64,000 nucleotides of DNA from assembly GCA_027605045.1 (NCBI GenBank), contig JAQFWX010000020.1, forward strand, positions 62,001 through 126,000. The letters are read 5' to 3'. The notes below the pieces were generated by a model. It searched no databases. It was not told the DNA's origin and saw nothing but the letters and a program-made list of their open reading frames with translations. Shown here piece after piece: positions 11,799-23,469 of the stretch (positions are counted from its first letter, which is position 1; every line of letters begins with the position of its first letter). A program made the position numbers and the translations under genes. The DNA is from Phallus indusiatus. Its lineage: Eukaryota; Basidiomycota; Agaricomycetes; Phallales; Phallaceae.

Positions 11799-14534
11799 TC
11801 AATAAACAATCCTCCTAATAATACCAACCAAAAACAGCACAAATCGTAAAACCAAATTCCACCAAAAAATTGCCAAAAGTGACCCAGTTTTCAAAATGTT
11901 GTCGGATTTGGACTGACCTAGACTCGGGTCCACTCGTCGTGACATCGATGCTGGTTTCTTGGACCATGCAGGGGTGATACCCAAATCTGATAAAATCATT
12001 TCGCTCGTTATTTTCGCACCTGCCAAGCAAATCGGGACTCTGGACGACATGTTAAGTATACATGTTGGGCTAGATAAAAAAACTTTTACCCTGTTCCTGG
12101 ATGTGTAGACGCTCCAACGAAGAAGAGATTCTTGAGAGAAGGTGACGAATCGGTGGTCGGACTGTGATTTGTTCACTCATTGTAGGAACTGGAATTGGAA
12201 GACTCTGTGACCACTTACAACACATGACGTTAAAAAAGTTATGAGACAGTCCCAGTATAGCTCCACGATTGAGATTGAACTTTTCCTTCCCTATTGTCAT
12301 GATATTTGGTCAGTTGCCTAAAGCGGGAATCAAGGAACCTTTCACGGATGATGCGTACACGTCTCCGGAGTATTGATCAACTCAAAAGTAATCCACGTCC
12401 TAAAATCCTTAAATCCAAATTGTTTTTCAAGAGTATCAATAACAACATCTCGGGCGCGCTCGACTGACTTTTGTAGTCGCTGCGACTCCGTCGTGTGGTC
12501 TCCACCGACAAACGGGCTCAAAGCGCCAATGGGTACCAAAGCGATAACAGCATCCCGCCCTTCCGGTGCGGCGGAAGGATCGATCCGACTAGGCACGTTG
12601 ACATAAAAGCTTGGATCGTCAGGTAGCGTATGGCGCTTGAAAATATCATCAAAGGATTCCAGATATTTATCTGCCAAGAAGATATTATGTACCCCGAACT
12701 CTGGGATCACACGATCCATACACCAGTAAAAGCTGATGCAGGAACATGAGCAATCACGAGTGTTTAATGTAGTTTTTGTCGGAGTGAGAAGGTTCAAGAC
12801 GTAGGGTGGCCACGAGCTGGTTAGAAAGGAGAGAAGTTTGCCCGAGAGCTTTGAAGGTTTATCGGGAATGAGGCTGTTATACGAGTAAACGAGGTCGGAG
12901 TTGAGAACGACAATATCTGCCTCAAGTTGTTCTCCTGAGGCAAGTTTCACTCCTGTTACTTGTTTGCCGTCGCTCGAGATTAGGACGTTGTCTACGGGCG
13001 TTGACAAGTTGTATTGTGCACCGTATCTTTGTGATATTTTAATGAGAGCGTCTAGAATCTGTGCAGACACTTATAATCTAATGCTCAAGAGGGACTGTGG
13101 AACTGACTAACGTTGTAATAACCGCCTTTCGGGTACCATACTCCTTCGGTCAATTCGGTGTACTGAAGTAGAGAATATAAACCCGGGGCGTCATATGGAC
13201 TATTATACAATCAGGTGTTTAAAAGGTGTTCATTCGAATGAGAGTATGTCTTCACCTCATCTGAGACCAAGATTAATGAAGAAAGAATGAAATATATATA
13301 TGAAGTCTTACCCCCATATACATGGACTTTATGTATTAATGGGACAACTATGCATAATCATAAGCTAAACTTGTAACAAGGCTCATTCGTAAAGACATAC
13401 CGCAAATGTGAATGCACGCCGGAGACGTTCTGTTTCAAAATAGTAGGAAACTCTTGAATACTGATATACAACATGAGAACGCGTGAGGGTGAAGATTGTT
13501 GCTCGCGGAAACAGGCTATGCGGAGATTAGTCAGCGCTCGGTATATGCGCCGGTCCGTCAACCTTTTGCCAAATTTGATTATTTTTGTACCTTTCACCCG
13601 TTCGCAATTAAACTTCTGGCTTTTTCCATTCTCTTTAGATTACATTTTAGCACCATTCCAATTTCCTGGAAACTCCCAAATCATGTATATAAAAATCTTT
13701 CTTTAGCTTACAAAATACAATAAGAATGTTTCCCTCCTATTTCTCCCTCTGAGCACACATCCGCTGATTCCCTTATCTTCCCTGTTCGCTCCTGAGGCGC
13801 ACGTATCAAGATAAACATTTCTTACCATTGACCTGACTATTTGTAGGATGAAGGAATAGGTAAAGAAACGAGGCAAAATTAAGGATGAAAGGTTGGGATA
13901 ATTTTTGTTCAAGATTTCGTTGACGGAAATTCGTAGTTTTTGTGACTTTCCTGGAGGAACCCGAGGAATCTATAAGATGCTCTTTCTCATTTTCGTCATG
14001 AGCAAAGGAAAGCGTGACAACACACCTTTGGTATCCAGTAGCACCCTCCCACTTTTCCATTTCGTCTTTCATTAAACTGTGGTCTGTGCTCAACGTGACG
14101 CACTGACGATCGCGAAAGTATACTCTATAATTCGGATCGCATTTAAGGAGTTCAATTCCTTCTTCCTGTATAACAGTGCCTAAATCGGAGAAAGTAGCAA
14201 AGAAGAATTTTGGAAGAAGAAGAAGAGAAGGTCCTTGATCAAATCTCTAGAGGAATTCGTAATGAGTGCTGAACGTGCTGCGCCATGCGCATTAAAAGGT
14301 CACACGAACGTAGTTGTTGTGATGGATTAGTGAACAGCGACCACCAAAGAACGAGTTCTTTTCTAAAACATTGACTTCTACACCTGATTTTGCGAGACGA
14401 GCGGCCTGGTAAGCAAAGCAAAGAATTAGGGGATCAGCTTGGTTATGTGTGATAGGGAACAAGCTCACCGTGGCAATTCCACCTGCTCCTGCGCCTACTA
14501 TGATCGCCCGAAATTTGCGTGGTTCAGAAGACAT
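11799..14534 (-). CDS. crtI: Phytoene desaturase (carotenoid biosynthesis), with frame breaks
   Basis: FAD-dependent phytoene desaturase, al-1/crtI type, which introduces conjugated double bases of phytoene desaturation in carotenoid synthesis. Twelve exons: 14534-14469, 14405-14310, 14246-14026, 13969-13833, 13460-13401, 13326-13312, 13260-13256, 13199-13112, 13058-12359, 12290-12219, 12161-12090, 12039-11799. Motifs: IIVGAGAGGIAT with AARLAKSGVEVNVLEK (FAD), RFDQGPSLLLLP, FETERLRRAFTFA, SMYMG, PYDAPGLYSLLQYTELTEGV, NLFFVGASTHPGTG, VPICLAGAKITSEM, and a hydrophobic C-terminal anchor. One exon is only 5 bases (ATGAG) but is needed to give MGMSPYDAP. Three places need a lost base to keep family frame: near 13927, near 13845 and between 12130 and 12160. 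The gene is therefore either inactivated or affected by consensus errors. No other carotenoid gene is adjacent. Confidence 0.85.
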
Positions 14535-15043
14535 TGGGGGTCGGTCTCGTCGTCATCGACATGTCCCATAACCAAGGAACTCTGGACAGTCGTAATGCAA
14601 GTTCGAGTGGTAGCGGTTTAGGGGGAAGTATGTATGTATGTTTCCGGATTCACCATGTTAAAACAGTTCTCCCGAAAAAGCCAAAGGACGCGAAGATTCA
14701 AAAACGAGCTTCATGAAAGTCACATTATAAAACACAGTAGTGATATTAATTGTGCGAACTTGGTTGATTATCAGCCGTTTGAAGAGATGGGTGTAGTTGA
14801 ACAGTTCGTCGTGATACTCAAGTCGGCGTGTTCAGCGCCTATTTTCCCTTGCACACTGCAAGGGTTCTACACGCACGCCCGGATGCTAAAAAGTTATGAA
14901 ACAAACGAATTATGTAATTAAAAAAATTATATAATTGTTGATGATGACTATATAATATGTCTCAAACCAATTCCTTGACGACGTTTTCGAGCTTATTTCT
15001 AAAATTTGTCAAAAAATAAAGCAGACTGTTCTTTCCCAAGTAT

Positions 15044-15761
15044 TTAACAGACCCACCTTTGAATTAATTGGCAATGAGAGAGATTGTTAACGATCTGATA
15101 AACCGTCGGAGAGCATGTATACGTGTTAGCTTCAGCTTCGTCCGTCGAAATACTGCTTGCAACAAGTGTAAAGTCATCTGCAAGACCGGTCAAAAAATCG
15201 TTCCTTAAAACCGTTTCCCATGTGTTGAGGAAAATGTTTGCGGTCGTTCTTGAGTAAACGTTGCTGTTAACAACTGTGTCATCTATATTCATATCTTCCG
15301 TTAGTAGTTCGAATACTCGTTCTCCTGATACATTGTCGTCCATAACGTCTTGATGCGTTATTGGGTCGATGTTCCGCAGTTTCACTGTCAGGCAACATTT
15401 GTCGCCTATCCGCCTAATACCAGTTCGTATTTCATCGTGGATAGACGTGATTGGGAGATTTAAACTGCATCGCACGGCCTGCTATGACGAATGTGTTTCC
15501 TTTACTATCATTGCTTTTCAACAGAGTCTCTCCTCTTCCAACCTTGATCCAACGGCAAGATTCCGTGTCGTAGATTTCGGTCGGTAGATAATTTTTTTCA
15601 GCTGACACAAATTCTAAAACTATCCCCAAATGCTGCGCTTGCTCGTCCACCACGTCCGCGTCGTTTAAATTAATATCCCCCTGATTGTGTTCTTCTGATC
15701 CGTGACCATCGATAGTACTGAGCTCGTCTGGTTCTTCTACTTGGGTAGATCTGCGAGGCAT
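15044..15761 (-). CDS. Unknown protein, two overlapping frames
   Basis: Unrecognised gene. The first frame starts at 15761 (MPRRSTQVEEPDELSTIDG) and is acidic, then reads FVSAEKNYLPTEIYDTESCR and GNTFVIAGRA. The second, in another frame from about 15475 to 15044, reads RCSLNLPITSIHDEIRTGIR and KCCLTVKLRNIDPITHQDV and ends near LSHCQLIQRWVC. The two appear to be parts of one protein of about 235 residues: both are coding-like, and they meet within 45 bases. They could join by an intron from 15531 with a GTTGGA donor, or across a single-base indel near 15468. No signal peptide or membrane segment is evident. Function unknown. Confidence 0.45.
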
Positions 15762-16083
15762 GATACGTTGGTAAGGCGAATAGTTGATAGTTGTTTACGA
15801 CAACATATCATTCGTACAAGTTGTTTAAAGCATATTTTCCTGTTTCTCTGTTTGGGCAAAACTGTTGCTTTTTATCTGATGTCACCTGCCGTCGTTTTTC
15901 TAAGAGCGAGTGACGTACTTCGTTTAATTTTATCCCCCACCGTGACTGTGCAAGGGACTTGCCGCTCAAGGCGGCTCTAGTTAGAATTCCGATCGGCATT
16001 TGCCATTTGGCGTCCAGGTGCTGTGTGGTCTACCAGGGTCTACCGCGGAATCAATTAATCATGAATATGAACAAGGTACGAAC

Positions 16084-16099
16084 GAAAAGTGTATTTTCA
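16084..16099. repeat. LINE target-site duplication, left copy
   Basis: The 16 bases GAAAAGTGTATTTTCA recur exactly at 34510-34525, right after the poly(A) tail. They mark the original insertion site of the LINE. Confidence 0.92.
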
Positions 16100-16415
16100 A
16101 TGGAGCCTCTTGATTCCGACCACTACCATCGTATTAGCCGATGTGCCGGAATCCAAGAAAAAACCATAAAAGAGTGGGAAAACACATACTTACCAACTAC
16201 AAAACAATAATCAAACATTATTGGTAGATGGTATTATATCCCAAGTAAATAAATCTGCTCCCAATACAAAACAAAATACCCGCGACGAACTCTAAACTCT
16301 AAACGAAACCCAAACAAAACCATAGTAAACAAACTACCAAATAACCATTAAAACTACTAAAACGACATGCTCTAAAAGAAAATCCAACCCTAATAAGACC
16401 AAAAACTCTAACTAA

Positions 16416-16420
16416 ACCAT
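16416..16420. repeat. Gypsy target-site duplication ACCAT, left
   Basis: ACCAT directly precedes the 5' LTR and recurs directly after the 3' LTR at 25601-25605, showing insertion into the LINE 5' region. Confidence 0.9.
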
Positions 16421-16741
16421 TGTAATGGATCCACCGCATGCGGTGGATTGAGTATATGCCACTTAGGCATATGCAGAGGGCTTCGCCCTCTGCAGTAGTT
16501 ACTATTACTTACTCTAATAACAGAGGCGCTTAACGCCTCTGGCTCGCCGCGGCGCGGCGAGCCATTATGTAATAACTATACATTAGTAGTAGCTACGCGC
16601 GTGCTGATTCAGCACGCGCAACTTGTTTTACTCCACAAAGAAAATACAGCACTTTGGTCTGTTACTTGTGGCGTGAAACTACAGCGTGATATAAACTGTG
16701 TACCGCTTGCGGTACACTATAAAAAGTAACGAAACGTTACA
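16421..16741 (+). repeat. 5' LTR of the Gypsy element
   Basis: 321 bases, TGTAATGG ... GTTACA. It is built almost wholly of palindromes, for example CCACCGCATGCGGTGG (16431-16446), a GCAGAGGG/CCCTCTGC stem (16472-16492), GCGCGTGCTGATTCAGCACG from about 16598, and TACCGCTTGCGGTA. TATA-like ACTATAAAAAG lies near its 3' end. It differs from the 3' LTR by one base near the start, a 6-base indel in the GCCGCGGC run, and the two loop bases of the TACCGC hairpin. Confidence 0.95.
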
Positions 16742-16826
16742 TCTTTTTTAACACCAAAGGCGTTAAAAACAACCCGCCGCTGTATTAAGCAAGCGAAATT
16801 AACCCTTCCTATTACAGGAGGATTCA

Positions 16827-18347
16827 ATGGCTCCTACTACCAGGAGTCAGAGTGCACCAGATCGTGGTACACCTGATTCCAATCAGCCTGACCCACCCGG
16901 GCCAGTGCAAACCGAAAATCCCGACCCGTCTAGGGAAGGAACCCTCGAAGGAGAGTCATCCACATGGGAGAGAGTGGATGCATCAACCCAAAATCCCACT
17001 CGTCCTGCGTCGCAGACGATGGAACATCAGCCCCAACTCGCTGATGAAGAAGATGAGGACGTAAAGTCCGTAGCATCTGGTCGCTCCAGACTTAGCGTCA
17101 GGAGCGACAGGTCCATCCGAAGGGACGAGACAATGAACGCTGTTCACGCATCGTTACTCGATGGCGTGAGGAACGGGAATATGTCCCCGTCAGAACTGCA
17201 GAGACTAGCTCGATTAATCGAGAATGTCAACGCAGGAGTTGAAAACCCTGAGCCAGAGCCTGTTACTACAGGCACTGACAGGGACCAAGTCAGGACAACA
17301 GACTTGTCTCCTGAAGCAGAGCCTGCACGAGCACGCTCTGACAAAGGAAAAAGCAGAGCGGTAGATCCGCCTGCATCAGGTACTGGATCTACTCGTCCTA
17401 GACCAGCAGGGCCGACGAGTCGCCTTGCATATCAATTCACAAACCCAGCCCCACAAGCTAGGTTTGTTACACCGACGGGACCGACATATGCCAGTCCGTC
17501 ACCAGCGACAGCTGGTAATTCCCAATCCCCTGAGCCTGCACCAACAGGCACCAGACAACGTTCTCAGAACGTTACCCCAGGACCGAGTACGCGTCCTGAT
17601 AGACCTCCTACTCAAGGAGCTACGGCATATACAGCTCCTAGAAACCCCGGCCCCGAAATAGAGGCTGGCAGAGAAACAGTGAGACGAATGCACCGTTTCA
17701 CAAGACAACCGCCTCACGAGTCTGACGCAGTTGGTGACTATATCGATACCGAGATAGCCACGTGACTGGTGAACCAGTCGCGAAATGGAACACCCCCACG
17801 AGAGGATGCTGAAGTGGTCGCCCAAGCTGCCCTCGAATACCAGAGGATAGCAAGGCTACTCTCCGACAGAGCAATCCGTACGCATGCACGGGCTGTGGAG
17901 ACGGCCACTAATGCGCTCGAGGAAGCTGTAGCAGGCTCTCTCGAGACTGACACTCCCAACGAGCAGCAAATGCGGATCATCCAAAATAGGATCCGCATCG
18001 CGAGGGACGCGCGTATGAACGCGGTCCGCCATGCTCGTGTGCTTGAAGGTGGCTATAATGCCATCACTGGCGATAGGATCCCATCGCCAGACCCAGCCAC
18101 AAGCTCAAGTCGTCCAGACGACAGAGCATCACCCCCTGGCAGACAACTGCCAAGGCAAAGTGCCGAGCCCAATGGGCAGAGGCAAGCATCTGCTAACCCA
18201 GCAGAAGCACCACGTATCGATCCATATGATGGATACGCTCGTCGACCACAGTATGGCGAGGATCTCCGCGCCACACCGTTCGATGAGGAACGTGTTGAAA
18301 GATTTGACCCTTTCAACGACGACGCCCAGTACTTGAGGGCGTCATAG
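16827..18347 (+). pseudogene. gag: Gypsy gag, N-terminal part, with in-frame stop
   Basis: Gag region starting MAPTTRSQSAPDRGTPD, rich in Pro, Ser and Arg with acidic segments, as is common for fungal chromovirus Gag leaders. The frame runs to a TGA at 17763 and continues in the same frame for 193 codons to a TAG at 18347, so a single substitution probably interrupts it. The second half has long helical stretches (EYQRIARLLSDRAIRTHARA). Capsid-like sequence follows in another frame. Confidence 0.8.
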
Positions 18348-18349
18348 CC

Positions 18350-19310
18350 ATGGTTCAAGAAGCCCTGATTGCAAACAGGGATATGATGCCAGGCAACTCG
18401 CCCCTTGCGAAAGCAGGAGCGAAGATAGGGCTCCCGCCCACATATAGCGGCTCGTCCAGAGCCGAGGACTTCGACAACTTTGTGTCGGGTCTGTTACGCT
18501 GGCTACGCGTAAACCACCTGCTTGGAGAAGTCAGCCAAGCAGAGCAACTCTCCTTTCTAGGCATGCGCCTAGAAGGGTTGGCACAAGAGTGGTTCACCCA
18601 GAACGTGGAACGAGGTACTCGTCCCATGCATGAGTGGACCCTAGTCCCCGCTACGGAGACTACACGAACGATTCCTCCCACCCCACTCGAGAAGTGAGGT
18701 GGCGATCCAGTTCGAACGCGAACGGCAAGGATCGCACTCTGTACACGAATACATGAGTGCGTTACTCACGCTAGCCAACAGACTAGCGCACCCTCCTGAT
18801 GATTATACATTCAGGAGGAGGTTCCTTGATGGGCTGAACCACAGCCTCGCCGCTGAAGTAGCATTCAGAGGCGGTAGTCCTGAGCAGATGTCTGCTAAGG
18901 AACTACTTGCACTCGCCATCCAAGTAGAGGAGGCATTCAAGAAGCGGAGGTCGATAACGGCCTCCCAAGGAAGCACTACCCGTCCAACGGGTAGTAGTGG
19001 CAGTAGTGGTAGTGGCAGCAGCAGCAGCCACACCAACTTGGCCAGACAAGCGCATTCAAACAATATGCGCTTGAACCAGAGGAACCACGGTCCCTCTGCG
19101 CGTCCCCATGAGACGCGAACTAATGGCAATTCCCCATTGGGGAATCGCCCTCGAGCTCATCAAGCTCGAGAAATCATAACTCGCAGCTCGCTAGGACTGC
19201 CCCAACTAGTACGAACAATCGCACTAGCACTACCCCTCCCACGTGTTTCAACTGTGGGCAGGTGGGACATTACAGAAATGCGTGCCCCAGACTGAGACAG
19301 GTACGAGCCA
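18350..19310 (+). pseudogene. gag: Gypsy gag, capsid and nucleocapsid part
   Basis: Continuation of Gag in two further frames. The capsid segment reads LPPTYSGSSRAEDFDNFVSG and GMRLEGLAQEWF, then from 18699 HEYMSALLTLANRLAHPP and RRRFLDGLNHSLAAEV, all typical of retrotransposon Gag. After a low-complexity Ser/Gly stretch the CCHC zinc knuckle CFNCGQVGHYRNAC (CX2CX4HX4C) appears near 19245-19290 in yet another frame. Indels near 18348, 18690 and 19240 break the product. Confidence 0.8.
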
Positions 19311-22300
19311 ATGTGGGTCGTATCGAAGAGGTTGAAGAGACCTCTGGCGAGACATCGAACGATGCCCCGCAGGAGAACGTGGAAGACCCCACAGCTGAAC
19401 AAGCTGTGGAGGAAGAGGTGGCCCAAGACGAGCCCACCAACGACCCCGTCGAGGACGACGAGGGCATCCAATACCAATGGGACGATGATGACAATGGTCC
19501 CAGTGTATACATGCTCCTCACAATTGGTGACGAGTATGAGGAGCGCAGACTGCACTTCGCGGTCCACAAGTCATCGCCATTGGATGACAATGAGTCCTCG
19601 CTCGCTACGAGCAAGGAACCACTCTATGACCATACGGCTAGAGTGAGCTCTCGTGCCCCAACACGAGACAGAAACGCATCGAGACCCATTGAGGGTTTCT
19701 GGCCAGTTAATGGCCAATTGGCTCACTGCCTAGTCGACAGTGGATGCCAGGGGATGATCATGTCCCCTCATTTCTCTCTTGCCACCGGGGCAAGAACCTT
19801 CAAGCTCGACAAACCTGTCGTGCTGCAGCTGGCCGTTAAGGGCAGCAAGTCTTCCATCCAGTATGGAACGTACACCGAATCCAATTCGGAGGTATCGATG
19901 TCCAAGAGTACTTTGACATCGTCAACATCGATCACTATGATGTGATCATTGGCGTCCCATTCCTGAGACGCTACAACATCTGCCTGGATTTCAGCAGAGG
20001 TACAATCACCCGCGACGGCGAGGTGATTGACACCAATCACCATGTGATTGGACACGCTCCTGAAACAGGAGCGATGGTGCTAGCCAGCACCCAACATTCC
20101 AGCTCCTCCGTCCCTGAGATGACGGAAGAGAATATCCCAGCACTCATCGAGTACTGGAAGAACAAGTACAGTGACCTTTTCGGTCCTGTCCCTTCCCGAC
20201 TTCCCCCGTTTCGGGAAGTGAATCATCAGATTCCTCTTATTGAACCCAATAAGAAGATCCGGTACCACCTTCCCAGGTGCCCGGATGCGCTCAAGCGCTA
20301 CTCGCTGAAAAGATTCAGCGATACGTAGCTGCAGGTTGGTGGGAACCAACTGTAGCTACACAGGCAATCCCTATGCTTTGCCTGCAGAAACGAGCCGTGG
20401 TCTTAGCACTACGGACCGTGTTCGATCTGCGCCTGCAGAACGAAAACACAGAGAAGGACGTAACGCCCTTCCCTGACCAGGAAACCATCCGCCAGAACGT
20501 GGCGAGACACAAATACAGATCAAAGATTGATCTGACTGAGGCGTACGAGCAGGTACGCATAGTCCCAGAGGACGTCCACAAGACGACCTTTGCCACCATC
20601 TATGGCACTTTCAAGAGCCATGTCATGCAGCAAGGAGACTGCAATGCCCCATCGACGTTTCAACGTCTGATGACCCATATCTTTAGGGACTGCATCGGTC
20701 GTTCGACGGATGCATACATAGACGACGTGTTCGTCTATTCAAACACAATAGATCTGCATCAGCAGCATCTAGAGAACGCCTTCTCGCGTTTGAGAGGCAC
20801 AACTTTACCTGAGTAGTCGTAAAGTTGACTTATACTCTAAGCGACTGGAGTGCTTAGGCCACATCATTGACGATGATGGCATCCATCCCGATCAAGAGAA
20901 GATGGATAAAATACGTGAGTGGAGAACTCCACGCACGTATAACGATGTCCAGAAATTTCTGGGCCTCATACAATACGTTGCGGCATACCTACCAGGGGTA
21001 GCCGCATACACTACACCACTATCAGGGTGTACGTACAACAACAGACCGTTCGTATGGACGCCGTTGTTGAACAAGTGCTTTGATTCAATCAAAGCACTCA
21101 CGCGAAAGGCTCCTATCTTGAAGCCTATTAACGTGGACGACCCAGATCCAATTTGGGTCGTAACCGACGGCTCTAAATGTGGCGTCGGTGCCTATTATGG
21201 GCAAGGGCCTACATGGCAAACATGTAGGCCAGCAGGGTTTCTCTCGAAGAAGTTCACCCCTGCTCAGTACAACTACCGCACCCATGAGCATGAGCTCATC
21301 GCGGTACTTGAAGCCTTCCTTAAGTGGGAAGACAAACTACTAGGGCGTAGATTCACCCTAGTAACGGACAACGAGGCCATGGTCCACTTCAAGACCCAGC
21401 CTCGCATGTCACCGCGCCAAGCACGGTGGTATGAATACCTGTCTCGTTTTGATTACGAGACGATTCATGTCAAGGGCGTCACTAACAATGTCGCCGATGG
21501 CCTCTCTCGTTATTACGAAGAGGACACTCCGGATGAGGTTCACCCTCCGGAGGTATACGTCAACGCTGACGTTAGACTTGATCCCGAAGGGGATCATCTT
21601 CCCATCGAAAGAAGGGATGAAGTGAGAGTGAACGTTATTACACGTTCACGAGTACGAGAGGAACCTCGAGTTGAAGGTCCCTCAAATACTACACCTTCTG
21701 ATATTACAGAAGCGCAATCCGATGAGGATATACTTGCTCTAAGTGCAGAGCAAGACAGCAAGCTTCTTAAAGCCAAAATTGAGGGCTTTGCTGAATTTAC
21801 CTCGCTGATACAGCAAGGTTATCACAAGGACCCAGTATTTAAGCTGGTTCTTGCCAACCCAAACGCTCACAAGGCGTTTGGAATTAAAAATCAACTGATC
21901 TTTACCAAGAATCAGTTCCTCCGCGATGTATTATGCGTCCCCCATAACGCATTTTACAAGGGGAGGAGGATCACTGAGATTATAATCAGTGAGGCCCACC
22001 AAATTGTTGGGCACTTTGGACGTTACAAAACGTCTCAGTACGTTAGACAAGCGTACTGGTGGAAATCGATGATTGAAGACATCGATACGTTCTGCAGATC
22101 CTGCGGAACGTGCCAGACCAACAAAGGGGAGAATAATCACCCCAGTGGTCTGTTAAAACAACTCCCGATTCCCAATAAACCTTGGGAATCGATTGGAATG
22201 GACTTCGTCGGTCCATTACCCGTTTCAAACGGCCACGACTTCCTATTCGTCGTGATTGACAGACTGACCTCTATGGTTCGTCTGATGCCAACCACCACCA

Positions 22301-23390
22301 AGCTGACCGCCAAGGGCACAGCCTGGTTATACCTCAGTGAAGTCGTAAGACTCCACGGTGTCCCTGACTCAATCGTGAGTGACAGGGATGCACGATTCAC
22401 TGCCAAGTTTTGGCAGGAACTGCAACGCCTAATGGGGACACGATTGCTCATGTCCACGGCGTTCCATCCGCAAACGGATGGATCTACCGAGCGAGCCAAT
22501 CGCTCAATTGGTCAAATACTTCGTTCCGTCATACAGAACGATCAAAAGATTGGGCCGAAAGGATCCCAATGGTGGAGTTTGCTATTAATAGCAGCACCAG
22601 CGAAACCACTGGTTTCGCGCCGTTTGAACTCAACTACGGCTACCTTCCCAGTTTGGGAAGGAAAATTGAGACGAACACCAAATTCAAAGGTGTTCAACAC
22701 TTTGCTCAACAGGCAAAGTGGAACCTCATGATAGCGCATGACGCTATCATAGCCAATCGCGTTAAACAGGCTCACTACGCGAACAACTCACGGCGCGATG
22801 CACCGGAGTACAAAGAGGGTGACCTCGTCTATCTGTCGACGAGGAATCTCAACCTCCCCAAGGGGAGAGTTAAGAAGTTGATCCCGCGTTATGTGGGACC
22901 ATACAAAATATTGTCCGTTAAAGACAATATCACAGTAAAACTTGAGCTCTCTGAAGAGCTCAAGCAACGTCGCATAAATCCCGTATTTCACGTGGATTTG
23001 ATTAAACCTCACATCGCCAACGACGATGAGAGATTTCCACGCTGCGATACACTCACGGCGTATGACTTTGGACAGCCAGACGATGCTGAATGGCACGTCG
23101 AGGAACTCCTAGCTCATCGCTGGAGTGGAACTCGCGAGAAAGATCTCGAGTTCCTAGTCCAGTGGACCCTTGGGGATACCACTTGGGAACCTTACAGTAA
23201 CTGTAAGGACTTGCAAGCTCTAGACGAGTACTTGCAATTACGAGGCGTAAACGAGCCTCGGCAGCTGCCACGACTATCCAATCACGGAGAGTCGCGGACC
23301 AACAACAAGCGCCCAGATCCCACTCGGGATCTGCTTGAAGATCCCACCCACAGGGATCCACTGGCACTTCACTGCTACGCGGTGAGGTAA
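19262..23390 (+). pseudogene. pol: Gypsy pol: protease, RT, RNase H, integrase, chromodomain
   Basis: Polyprotein in five frame segments. Protease: CLVDSGCQGMIMS near 19725 with the DSG triad, continuing YDVIIGVPFLRRYN after a shift near 19900. Reverse transcriptase: KIDLTEAYEQVRI, then the catalytic YIDDVFVYSN near 20715. A two-base loss near 20795 puts a stop at 20816; the following LYLSSRKVDLYSKRLECLG is in the next frame. RNase H: VVTDGSKCGVGAYYGQG, VTDNEAMVHF. Integrase: zinc-binding HQIVGHFGRYKTS and CRSC.TC, then MDFVGPLP, VSDRDARFTAKFW and TAFHPQTDGSTERANRS, with a shift near 22550. A C-terminal chromodomain (EWHVEELLAHRW, EFLVQWTLGDTTWEPY) follows and should direct insertion to heterochromatin. 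Confidence 0.92.
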
Positions 23391-23469
23391 TTTTCACTTG
23401 GGCGCTCCATGAGGCCGCCCAAGTATATAACCCAAAAGTCCGTTCACGGTCTTTTCTCCTCACACCCCC

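Noticed and set aside
13836..13926. An intron that would hide the phytoene desaturase frame breaks near 13.9 kb
   Set aside because: A GTCAAC..AAATAG intron can be drawn that keeps the frame open, but it would remove about 35 residues that match the family well, so indels are the better reading.
11799..15761. A carotenoid gene cluster
   Set aside because: Only phytoene desaturase is present; no phytoene synthase/lycopene cyclase, oxygenase or opsin gene is next to it.
16827..23390. Programmed frameshifting as the explanation for the gag-pol frames
   Set aside because: There are at least eight frame segments, including shifts inside reverse transcriptase and integrase, where no programmed shift is expected.
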